Below the pieces are notes generated by a model. That model ran no database searches and was not told the origin of the DNA. It worked only from the letters and a program-made list of their open reading frames with translations. Below are positions 1 to 7,357 of a stretch of 15,843 nt of DNA, piece after piece; within the stretch, counting starts at the first letter, position 1, and each line of letters starts with the position of its first letter. The stretch spans positions 1 to 15,843 of the forward strand of contig CAIQSZ010000192.1 of assembly GCA_903874575.1 (NCBI GenBank). The letters are read 5' to 3'. The translations under genes and the position numbers were made by a program. The DNA is from an uncultured Elusimicrobia bacterium (lineage in GTDB: Bacteria; Elusimicrobiota; Elusimicrobia; UBA1565; UBA9628).

Positions 1-1
1 C

Positions 2-1345
2 CGCGGGAGTTTCGGCCAGTCCCGATTCGAGCGCTACTATCGCGTCGTCGATCATTCCCCCGATTATTGGAAATTCTTTTATCCGCAGGCGCGGTTCCTG
101 GAGCAGGAAATCGGCTTCGGCTTGCGCTACGCCAAGATCAGTCATGCGACCTTGGAGTGCCGCCTCAATAATCCCCTGCTCACGGTGAATTCGCTGCGTT
201 TCTTCGCCGGCGATGCGCGGCCGCCCTCGGAAGAGGACGGCTCTTCCTATTCGGATACCATGATCACCGAGGCGGACGTCCTGTCCGGGCGCACGCAGGA
301 GATTCTGGGCCGCGAACTGGAGCGCGTGGCGCGCGAGGAGCAGCCGGCGTTCATCCACTTGAAGACCACCTGTTTGCCCGAATTGGTCGGCGACAATCCG
401 ACGCCTTTCATCGAACGTCTCAAAAACGAGTCGGGCGTGCCGGTGTTGTGGACGTCGAAAACACGCGATCCGGGGACGATGTACGAGACGATGGTCGAGC
501 GCATGCTCGCCGAGGTGGATTTCGCCTCCAAGCGCGACTCCCGGGCCGTCCTACTTGCGGGGATTCCCACCCCGGAGGCCGGACGCGAGGCGGCGGAGCT
601 CCTGAAGGGGCTCGGACTGCGCGTCGTGGGCACTTTATTTCCCCGGGTGGACTTCAAGGGGCTTCCCGACATGCCGACGGCGGGCGCCGTCGTTTGGCTC
701 AACCCGGTCGGCTGGGAGAAGATCGACGACGGAATGTTCCTGAGGCGCGGGCTGGCGGTGGTCCGTTATCATCCGCCGTACGGGTTGGCGGGCGTGCGGG
801 CTTGGCTGGGGCGAATCGCGTCGGTGCTGGAACTCGGCGACGGCCATGAGGCCGCGGAGCCCGCCCGGGATGCGTGTGGGACCGGGATCGACGATTTGAG
901 GGCCCAGTGCCGGCGGCGAACCGTGGCGCTCATCGGCGATCCATCCGACGTCGAATCGCTCGTTTCGACGGGGCGCGCGCTCGGTTTTTCCGTCGCGGGC
1001 TTGCTTTGCGAGTTGGGTTTCCAGGTGCGTTGCCTGGTCTGGAACGCCGACGGCGCCTCCCGGACGCTGCGCCGTCCTAAGACGAAGAACGGCGAGGGGA
1101 CCATTGAGTTCGTTCCGTTTTCGACGCGCGCTGGGCTGGATCGCGAGTTGGGGCGCGGGGTCGACCTTGTCTTCTCGCATTTCAACCACGACCCGCGCCT
1201 GGAGGCTCATGGCCTTTTCGGATTCACCGAGCGGGTGTTCGAACTCGGGCTCGAAGGCATGATCCGGACCGGGAAGCGCCTATTGGAGCGTTGCGCGGCC
1301 AGGCCCTTCCCTCGGCACCGCGCTTATTTGACGCCATGGACATGA
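2..1345 (+). CDS. Nitrogenase component-1-like protein, beta (NifK/NifN/BchB) type, 5'-truncated by the window
   Basis: The reading frame is open from the first complete codon of the window, so the true start lies upstream; at least 447 residues are visible. It looks like a nitrogenase/oxidoreductase component-1 subunit, the family that receives electrons from a NifH-like protein onto an FeS cluster held between two subunits. Counting from the first visible codon, Cys53 (TLEC) and Cys124 in KTTCLPELVGD match the second and third P-cluster-type cysteines of NifK. Between them TMITEADVLSG resembles the NifK 'S-x-M-T-E-x-A-x-V-x-G' segment. The C-terminal FELGLEGMIRTGKRLL matches the 'LGYEGA' helix near the end of NifK. 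It is a distant paralogue of the longer protein at 4212-6014: LEC, FPxVDF, APYG/PPYG and GLEG all recur. It probably pairs with the next gene, with which it shares ATGA. Substrate unknown. Confidence 0.85.
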   Translation, partial: RGSFGQSRFERYYRVVDHSPDYWKFFYPQARFLEQEIGFGLRYAKISHATLECRLNNPLLTVNSLRFFAGDARPPSEEDGSSYSDTMITEADVLSGRTQEILGRELERVAREEQPAFIHLKTTCLPELVGDNPTPFIERLKNESGVPVLWTSKTRDPGTMYETMVERMLAEVDFASKRDSRAVLLAGIPTPEAGREAAELLKGLGLRVVGTLFPRVDFKGLPDMPTAGAVVWLNPVGWEKIDDGMFLRRGLAVVRYHPPYGLAGVRAWLGRIASVLELGDGHEAAEPARDACGTGIDDLRAQCRRRTVALIGDPSDVESLVSTGRALGFSVAGLLCELGFQVRCLVWNADGASRTLRRPKTKNGEGTIEFVPFSTRAGLDRELGRGVDLVFSHFNHDPRLEAHGLFGFTERVFELGLEGMIRTGKRLLERCAARPFPRHRAYLTPWT

Positions 1346-2538
1346 CGAACGCCTCCTCGCCCGTGCATAGGGATACCGCGTCCCTTCCGTTTCTCAACGG
1401 GGTTTACGTGGCGGTGGACGCGATTTCCGGCGCCTATCTGATCGTGGACGGTCCCTACTGCGTGTTCACGAAGGCGGAGATGCAGTACTGTCATAACCTT
1501 CGTAGCCGCTTGATTCCGCCCGTCGGCTATCGTCGAGTCGTGCACACGGGCCAGCGCCAATCCGAAGAGGTGAAAAGTCTCTCGACCGACCGCGTCGCGC
1601 TGGTCGAGAAGATATTCTCGGACGTTCGCGCCCAGCCCGACGCGGAGATCGTTCTGGCGACCTCCTTCGATTTCCATGAACTCGTGAATTTCCCCTTGAA
1701 GGACATCGCGCGACGCCACGCGGGCCTGGGCGGCGCGCTGGTCTGCCACGTGCCTTCGCGCTCCCTCGGCGGGAATTGGCTGGACGGCTACGCTTCGACC
1801 TGCGCGGCGCTTGCGGGTGCGGTGAGCTTGCGCCCCTCCCGCCGAAGGAAGGACGCGGTCGCGATCGTGGGCTATTTGCGGGACCGCGACGAGCCCGATC
1901 ACGCCGGAAACTTGCGAGAACTGACGCGACTGCTCGGCGGACTCGGCCTGAGCGTCGAATCGGTATGGCTGAGCGGGGGCGGGCGCGCGGAGTTGGAGGC
2001 GGCGCAGCGAGCCGGGCTGGTGATCTCGCTGCCTTACGCCCGGGAGGCGGCGCGCGTCGTCGCGGAGCGCGTGAAAGCGGAACTGTGCGAAGTCGGCCTT
2101 CCCCTGGGCCTAGGAGGCACGGAGCGGTTTTTGCTCGAGGTCGGGAGCCGCGTCGGGCGTCGCGAGCAGGCGCGGCGCTTGATCGCCGCGGAGGTCGCCG
2201 CCGCGGTCCGCGACGTCGAAATACACGTATTGAGGCTGATCGCGGGCCGTACCGCGATGATCCGGCAGAACGACCCCTATCTGGACGCTGGAATACGAGA
2301 GCTTTGCGCGGAACTGGGCTTGGTCATCGACGAAGGCGCGCCGGAGCGGGCTCTATGCTTTGCTCCGACGTCGATCGGCCGCATGCGCGCTTTCGCGCAT
2401 GTGCCGATCGGCTACCCGAATTACTTGGAGCATCCGACGGTCGAGCGCCCGTTTCTAGGCTATATGGGCTTTCGCCACCTCGCGGAGCGCATCGCCGCGA
2501 CGGCGCTGAGGGATGAAGTTCAGGCGGCGGAGTTATGA
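1342..2538 (+). CDS. Nitrogenase component-1-like protein, alpha (NifD/NifE/BchN) type, cysteine-poor
   Basis: This 398-residue protein is the likely partner of the preceding subunit. The ATG at 1342 forms an ATGA overlap with its stop; ATG 1336 is an alternative. GVYVAVDAISGAYLIVDGP followed by Cys40 aligns with the NifE/NifD segment ending in 'HGPxxC', the second cluster ligand. The NifE first cysteine is replaced (LNG), and the third-ligand position, Cys106 in the paralogue at 6011-7357, is Phe here (TSFDFHEL). Cys50, ten residues after the GPYC motif, is not found in the paralogue. PIGYPNYLEHP followed by LGYMGF matches the conserved 'iGfP...H...LGYEGA' C-terminal core of component-1 proteins. 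The blocks VGYLRDRDEPDHAGNLREL and LGRREQARR-like 'GRREQARRLIA' are shared with the paralogue. It could be a catalytic subunit with an altered cluster site or a scaffold. Identification of the family is firm, function is not. Confidence 0.85.
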   Translation: MTNASSPVHRDTASLPFLNGVYVAVDAISGAYLIVDGPYCVFTKAEMQYCHNLRSRLIPPVGYRRVVHTGQRQSEEVKSLSTDRVALVEKIFSDVRAQPDAEIVLATSFDFHELVNFPLKDIARRHAGLGGALVCHVPSRSLGGNWLDGYASTCAALAGAVSLRPSRRRKDAVAIVGYLRDRDEPDHAGNLRELTRLLGGLGLSVESVWLSGGGRAELEAAQRAGLVISLPYAREAARVVAERVKAELCEVGLPLGLGGTERFLLEVGSRVGRREQARRLIAAEVAAAVRDVEIHVLRLIAGRTAMIRQNDPYLDAGIRELCAELGLVIDEGAPERALCFAPTSIGRMRAFAHVPIGYPNYLEHPTVERPFLGYMGFRHLAERIAATALRDEVQAAEL

Positions 2539-3407
2539 AGGCGCCCTTGACGATCGTGGTCTACGGCAAGGGCGGCGTGGGAAAGTCCACGATGTGCGCC
2601 CATCTGGCGTTGACGTTCGCCCGCGGCGGGCGGAAGGTTTTGCTCCTCGGCTGCGATCCTAAGGCCGACACTTCGTTGCGGCTGCTCGGAGGCGTGCGCC
2701 CGGCGACCATCGTCGACATGGTGTCCGGGCTGAAGGGGACCAGGTTCTCGGATTTGGTGGCGCACAGTCGCCCGGGACTCGATGTCTTGGAGACCGGGGG
2801 GCCCCAGCCGGGTCAGGGTTGCGGCGGCCGCAGCGTGGCCACCCTTTGTCAATTCCTGGAAGAGCATCCCCGCGAGTTAAGCGGCTACGATACCCTCGTC
2901 TTCGACGTGCTCGGAGATCTGGTCTGCGGCGGATTCGTGGCCCCGTTGCGTTTCGGTTTCGGGCGGGACGTTTATATCGTCTCATCGGAGGAGACGGCGT
3001 CTCTGTTCGCGGCCAACAACATAGTGCGCGTGGCCTCCGAGCCGTATCACCAGGGAGTGTCCGTCGGCGGCATCATCTTCAACCTTCGGCAGAACGACGC
3101 GCGCCGCGAGGTGATCACGGCCTTCGCCGCGCGCCTGGGCGTTTCGGTCGCGGCCGTTCTCCCGCGCGATCCGGCCATTCTTGAAGCGGAGGAGTTGGGC
3201 GTGACGGTCTTCGAGCACGCCCCGGGCGCGGCCGCGGCCGCGCGGTTCGAAGCGCTTGCTCGGCGCATCGAGTCTCGGCGCGGGGCGATTCCCGGGGCCT
3301 CGGCTCGCCCCATGACGAACGACGAGTTTCGAACATTCACGCGGGAGAATCGGGCGTATCGTCCGAGCCCCGCCGTCGCGGTATCGAAGGAGAAGCGGGC
3401 GCGATGA
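2535..3407 (+). CDS. NifH/BchL-like Fe-protein, copy 1
   Basis: This 290-residue protein belongs to the NifH/BchL/CfbC family: ATP-dependent homodimeric reductases carrying a [4Fe-4S] cluster between monomers, which pass electrons to a component-1 partner. The P-loop GKGGVGKST lies at residues 11-19, followed by GCDPKADTS. Both cluster cysteines are present: Cys96 in GGPQPGQGCGGRS and Cys131 in DVLGDLVCGGF. Arg99 is at the site that DraT ADP-ribosylates in true NifH. The start is the ATG that overlaps the previous stop as ATGA, just after a GGAG. After the normal family end near PMTNDEF the protein carries roughly 25 extra basic, Pro/Ala-rich residues ending KEKRAR, absent from copy 2. It is less like classical NifH than copy 2 (for example GQGCGGRS against GVGCAGRG). 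Whether it serves one or both component-1 pairs is unknown. Confidence 0.93.
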   Translation: MKAPLTIVVYGKGGVGKSTMCAHLALTFARGGRKVLLLGCDPKADTSLRLLGGVRPATIVDMVSGLKGTRFSDLVAHSRPGLDVLETGGPQPGQGCGGRSVATLCQFLEEHPRELSGYDTLVFDVLGDLVCGGFVAPLRFGFGRDVYIVSSEETASLFAANNIVRVASEPYHQGVSVGGIIFNLRQNDARREVITAFAARLGVSVAAVLPRDPAILEAEELGVTVFEHAPGAAAAARFEALARRIESRRGAIPGASARPMTNDEFRTFTRENRAYRPSPAVAVSKEKRAR

Positions 3408-4225
3408 CCAATATCGTCATATTCGGCAAAGGCGGAATAGGCAAGTCCACGATCGCGTCGAACCTGAGCACGGTCTATGCGCTTCAGGGACGCAAAGTTC
3501 TTCATGTCGGCTGCGATCCCAAGCACGATTCGACGCTCGGCCTCGTGGAGGGCGGGCTCATCGAGACCTTCATGGAGAAATATTCGCGTGTTTTCGGCGT
3601 GCGCGACCACGTCGAGCTTAAGCCCGAGGACCTTCTGGTGAAGGGGCGTCTCGGGATAGACTGCATCGAGGCCGGGGGGCCCGAGCCGGGCGTCGGTTGC
3701 GCGGGCCGCGGCATCTCCTTGATGCTGGAGGCCCTTCAGGATCTTCGTATATTGGACAATGGCGGTTACGACATCCAAGTCTTCGACGTGCTCGGCGACG
3801 TCGTTTGCGGGGGATTCGCCGCGCCGTTGCGCAAGGGTTTCGCCGAGAAGATCGTGATCGTGGCATCCGAGGAGTTGATGGCTCTTTACGCGGCGAACAA
3901 CATCGCGAAGTCCGTGAAGACGTACTCTTCCAACGGCGTCTATTTGGCCGGGGTGGTGGCGAACCTCAAGGACGGCCAGGTCGAGCGGGGGAGGCTTGAA
4001 CGTTTCGCCGCCTTGTTGAATACCCGGATACTGGAGTTCGTGCCTCGCGACCCCGCCGTTCGCGAGGCGGAATTCGCCCGGGACAAGACGGTCGTGGAGC
4101 GCGCCCCCGGTTCGCCGTTCACTAAAAGCGTCGAGTCTTTGGCCGCCAAGATCTTGGCCGTGCGTCGGGAAGATTGTCCGGTTCCCACTCCCATGGACGA
4201 CCGGCGTTTCTATGGAGCGTGGTGA
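3404..4225 (+). CDS. NifH/BchL-like Fe-protein, copy 2
   Basis: This 273-residue protein is a second Fe-protein of the NifH/BchL/CfbC family, near the usual family length. It has the P-loop GKGGIGKST (residues 8-16), GCDPKHDST, Cys99 in GGPEPGVGCAGRG and Cys135 in VLGDVVCGGFAAP, so ATP binding and the inter-subunit [4Fe-4S] site look intact. Arg102 follows Cys99 at the position that is ADP-ribosylated in regulated nitrogenases. SEELMALYAANNI is the usual NifH segment after the second ligand. The start shares ATGA with copy 1 and has AAGGAG about 11 bases upstream. The C-terminus PMDDRRFYGAW resembles the 'PLxDxE' ending of BchL-type proteins. The motifs are closer to canonical NifH/BchL than those of copy 1. 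It sits between the two component-1 pairs, so it could be dedicated to the downstream pair. Not chlorophyll-specific on this evidence, because no other bch genes are visible. Confidence 0.95.
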   Translation: MTNIVIFGKGGIGKSTIASNLSTVYALQGRKVLHVGCDPKHDSTLGLVEGGLIETFMEKYSRVFGVRDHVELKPEDLLVKGRLGIDCIEAGGPEPGVGCAGRGISLMLEALQDLRILDNGGYDIQVFDVLGDVVCGGFAAPLRKGFAEKIVIVASEELMALYAANNIAKSVKTYSSNGVYLAGVVANLKDGQVERGRLERFAALLNTRILEFVPRDPAVREAEFARDKTVVERAPGSPFTKSVESLAAKILAVRREDCPVPTPMDDRRFYGAW

Positions 4226-6014
4226 TCTCGTCATGCCGGCCGAGAATGAAAAGACGTCGACACGAAAAGACGCGCCGAAGCTGAGACACGTTTCCGCGGG
4301 GCCCCGTGCGCTGGCCGATATGGAGCGGGCGATGGGATTGGACCTGCCGGGCCACGCCTGGAGGCTCGAGGGGGCTTGTACCTTAAGCCTGGAACACGTC
4401 CGCATGAGCCTGCGCAATGGAAAGCACCGGCTCGTGTTCTACCTTCTTCCGCCCTCGGCGCCGAAGGCCGAGGTCCGAGCCGAAGGCTTCGCCTTGGCCG
4501 TGGAAGGTTCGGCTGGGCCCAGTATTCGGAAATTTCTGGCGAGATTGGCGGCGCGCCTTCACGATAAGACTTTCGCCGGCGTCGTGGCGGAGGTCGGCGC
4601 GGACCCGGATTCTTTCACGGAGATGGTGTCGCCGGGAAGCCCCGAGTACGTTCAAGTTCCCTGCATCGGACAACCGATGGGCCTCTTGGACGCCGGCTGG
4701 AGGAACTTCTACGCGGATCAGGATTTCGAGGTCTTATTGAGCGTCCCGTCGTGTTCCTCCGATAAAACGGTCAACATCGAATACGCGGACTTGGAATGCT
4801 ATTACGCGCGTCCGAAACGGAGTTTCCACAAATGGACGTTCCTCGATTGGCCTCAGGAAAATACCGAGGAACATGTTGAAAAAGCGGGCGGAGGCCCTAA
4901 ATCCCGCGGCAGCATCGTGACCGAGTTGGAAGAGAGGGATATGATCCTCGGGACCGGGGAACGGGCCGATGCTTTGGTGCGGGAAGTCCGCGAACTCGCC
5001 GAGGAGGGCAATTATCTCGTCTTCACGCACCTGTGCACTCCGATCATCATGGGCGAGGATTTCCAGGGCCTGGCGAAGCGCTGTGAGAAGGAGATCGGCG
5101 GCAAGACGGTCAGTTGGAGTCAGAAAGACCGCGATCAAAACGACAACTTCGGCGACCATTTCAGGTCCGTCCTCCGCCGCCCCGGTTTTTTCGACGTCCA
5201 GGCCGACGCTTCGGCCGTCAATCTTTTCCACTTTCCACGGCTCTGCCGCGAGGCGGAAATCATCCCGTTCTTGGACAAGATCGGGCTGAAGACCAACGCC
5301 AGCATCTTCCCGAACGTGGATTTCCAGAGCATCGACCTTCTGCCTCGGGCGCAGTGGCAGATCTTCTGCGAGAGGACGTCGTATCCCACCAAGATCCGCG
5401 AGATATTAGGCGAAACCACGCGATCCGTCGTGACGGTGCGGGCGCCTTACGGGGTCGAAGGGACACGGGAATGCCTGCGCGGCGTCGCCGCGGCGGCCGG
5501 CAAGACCGAAGAATTCGAGGCGGAATGGGCCGGACGGATGAAGACGTTTCAGCCCCGATGGGATGAGATGAAAAAGGAGGCCGCAGGATGCGGGCTGGCC
5601 TTCGTGGTCTCGGAAGCGACGTTGCCGCGCCTTCTGAGCCTGCGTTACGGTTTCGGCGCCCCGCCGGCGGTGATGGTCCGGGAGATGGGCTTCGATGTTC
5701 ATCTCGTTTATTACGACATTCATGGCGAACCTCCGGAACTCCCGGCCGCCCTGGAAGGCGTCCGGCTGACGGTTTTTCGCAGTCCTTGGGAACTGAAGAA
5801 GATTTTGGGCGAAGGGGAGTTCCGGGCTGTTTTTTCCGACATGTTCTTCGATTGGCGCGTCAGCCGAGCGGGCAAGGCGCGATTCTCCAGCCGGGATTTC
5901 GAGATGGGACTGGAGGGAGCCGGTCGGACTTTCCGGCGCCTTCTCGATATTTGCCGCCTGCCGTTCTACCGTCGATACGCCGCCCATTTGTCTCCGGAGA
6001 AGGCAACGCCATGA
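4212..6014 (+). CDS. Nitrogenase component-1-like protein, beta type, with an extra N-terminal domain
   Basis: At 600 residues this is longer than most component-1 subunits. Residues about 1-145 form an extra domain (see the separate finding); the component-1 part follows. PCIGQPMG with Cys151 resembles the 'CQPLGA' first-ligand site of NifK, Cys196 in ADLECYY the second, and Cys275 in THLCTPIIMGED the third; Cys181 (VPSC) is additional. FPNVDF, RAPYGVEGT and the C-terminal FEMGLEGAGRTFRRLL match the protein at the window's left edge, showing paralogy. The start at 4212 overlaps the NifH copy 2 stop by 14 bases. ATG 4233 (593 residues) is an equally good alternative because GGTGA lies seven bases upstream. 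It probably forms a heteromer with the next gene product, to which it is joined by ATGA. It contains more intact cysteines than the first pair. Substrate unknown. Confidence 0.85.
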   Translation: MERGDLVMPAENEKTSTRKDAPKLRHVSAGPRALADMERAMGLDLPGHAWRLEGACTLSLEHVRMSLRNGKHRLVFYLLPPSAPKAEVRAEGFALAVEGSAGPSIRKFLARLAARLHDKTFAGVVAEVGADPDSFTEMVSPGSPEYVQVPCIGQPMGLLDAGWRNFYADQDFEVLLSVPSCSSDKTVNIEYADLECYYARPKRSFHKWTFLDWPQENTEEHVEKAGGGPKSRGSIVTELEERDMILGTGERADALVREVRELAEEGNYLVFTHLCTPIIMGEDFQGLAKRCEKEIGGKTVSWSQKDRDQNDNFGDHFRSVLRRPGFFDVQADASAVNLFHFPRLCREAEIIPFLDKIGLKTNASIFPNVDFQSIDLLPRAQWQIFCERTSYPTKIREILGETTRSVVTVRAPYGVEGTRECLRGVAAAAGKTEEFEAEWAGRMKTFQPRWDEMKKEAAGCGLAFVVSEATLPRLLSLRYGFGAPPAVMVREMGFDVHLVYYDIHGEPPELPAALEGVRLTVFRSPWELKKILGEGEFRAVFSDMFFDWRVSRAGKARFSSRDFEMGLEGAGRTFRRLLDICRLPFYRRYAAHLSPEKATP

Positions 6015-7357
6015 CTTCCAAAAAGATCGGGGTGCGCATCAATATTCCGTATCTGCAGGGGGCTTATCTGGCGTTGAACGCCGTTCCCGACGCCTATTTC
6101 CTGGGGGACGGTCCGAGCTGTCTATTCGACAAAGCGTCGCACATCCACGGGCGTCACGACCTCTTCTCGACGCTGCTGTCATGCGACAGCGGACATCGCG
6201 TCCAATTCACGGGCGTCAACGTTTTCAACATCGCCGGAAACCTCGAGGCCGAGATCAAGGCGATGATCCGCAAGGTGGCGGACTCGTCCCGGTGCGGCGT
6301 GTTTTTCATGGGATCCATGCCGATGTGCACGATCGCCGGGACGGACTACGAGCGGTTGTTGCGCGAGGCTTTGCAAGGCTGCGGCAAGCCCGCGTTGCTC
6401 ATGCCTCGCCGCAACGCCGTTTCCGGGGACTGGCTCGACGGCTACGCCGCCGTCCTCGAGTCGCTGGCTTCCGGCATCGATATCCAAGGGGCGCAGCCTC
6501 GGCCGGAGAACGTGGCCCTCGTCGGCTACTTCATGGATCGCAACGAGGGCGATCACTGGGGCAACTTGAAAGAGTTCGAGCGCATGTTGCGCGCGCTGGG
6601 ATTGAACCTCGTCGTCTCTTGGCTTTCGGGAAAGCCGTACGAGGAACTCCGGCAAGTCCGGCATGCGGGGACGATCATTTCATTGCCGCACGGTCGCAAG
6701 GCCGGCAAAATACTGTCGGCGCGTCTCGGCGCCCGTCTCGTCGAGGCGGAATTGCCGTTCGGCGTGGAGGCGAGCCGCCGTTTTATGGAACGCCTCGGCC
6801 GGGAATTCGGCCGGGAGGAGCAAGCCCGGCGCTTCATCGCCCGCGAACTCGACGAGATCATCCCGCGGCTGGAGTGGGTCGTTCCCCACGCGTTCCTGGG
6901 CCGCCGTTTCGCCTTTTCCGGGGATCCCCACTACGCCGTCGCCTTCGCGGAGCAGATCGAAGAACTGGGGGGGCGGGTGGAGGGGACCATCGTGCTGGGC
7001 GGGGCCTACCATCTTTCACAAGAGCAGCGGCAAGCGCTCGAACGGCGGCCCGCGACGACTTTCGAGCCGCTGCCGCATGAGATGGGCTCGACATGGAGGA
7101 ATTTCGCCGACGGCGGCGTGGATTTGATCGTCGGGAGCTCCTTCGCGTTCCGAGAGGTTTCTCCGGGCCCCCGATGGCTTGAGTTCGGCTTCCCGTCCGA
7201 GTGCACCCACTTCCTTCGCGACGAGTCCTTCCTGGGCTTCCAGGGCGCATTGGGATTTCTCGCGCGCGTGTCCAACGAGGTCGTCAAAGGCCTCAATCTG
7301 CCGCGCATCCCCCTGGATCGAGAAGCGAGCGGCGCGGAGGCCGCGAGGGATGGCTGA
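6011..7357 (+). CDS. Nitrogenase component-1-like protein, alpha type, second copy
   Basis: This 448-residue protein starts at the ATG that overlaps the previous stop as ATGA; the frame is open for 141 codons further upstream, but that part lies inside the preceding gene. GAYLALNAVPDAYFLGDGP followed by Cys37 matches the NifE-type segment ending in the second ligand cysteine. Cys58 and Cys106 (SMPMCTIAGTDYE) follow; Cys106 sits where the third ligand 'TTC...GDD' occurs. The first NifD/NifE cysteine is missing (LQGAY). FGFPSECTHFLRDESFLGFQG reproduces the NifK/BchB-like 'GFP...H...LGYEGA' core. It is clearly paralogous to the 1342-2538 product (VGYFMDRNEGDHWGNLKEF, WLSG, GREEQARRFIA) but keeps one more candidate cluster ligand. 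I infer that it and the 4212-6014 product make the second reductase core. Neither the NifD Cys275 context nor a His442 context is recognisable. Confidence 0.87.
   Translation: MTSKKIGVRINIPYLQGAYLALNAVPDAYFLGDGPSCLFDKASHIHGRHDLFSTLLSCDSGHRVQFTGVNVFNIAGNLEAEIKAMIRKVADSSRCGVFFMGSMPMCTIAGTDYERLLREALQGCGKPALLMPRRNAVSGDWLDGYAAVLESLASGIDIQGAQPRPENVALVGYFMDRNEGDHWGNLKEFERMLRALGLNLVVSWLSGKPYEELRQVRHAGTIISLPHGRKAGKILSARLGARLVEAELPFGVEASRRFMERLGREFGREEQARRFIARELDEIIPRLEWVVPHAFLGRRFAFSGDPHYAVAFAEQIEELGGRVEGTIVLGGAYHLSQEQRQALERRPATTFEPLPHEMGSTWRNFADGGVDLIVGSSFAFREVSPGPRWLEFGFPSECTHFLRDESFLGFQGALGFLARVSNEVVKGLNLPRIPLDREASGAEAARDG

Noticed and set aside
3404..4225. Naming the second NifH-like protein bchL or nifH
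   Set aside because: The motifs are shared by the whole NifH/BchL/CfbC family, and no photosynthesis or nif-specific genes are visible.
3047..4417. A 456-codon open frame on the - strand across both NifH-like genes
   Set aside because: It is antisense to two proteins with clear catalytic motifs, has no recognisable domain, and results from high-GC third positions.
5588..6010. Upstream extension of the second alpha-type subunit by 141 codons
   Set aside because: It lies within the preceding gene, has low-complexity Arg/Pro-rich composition and no family similarity; ATGA at 6011 is the natural start.
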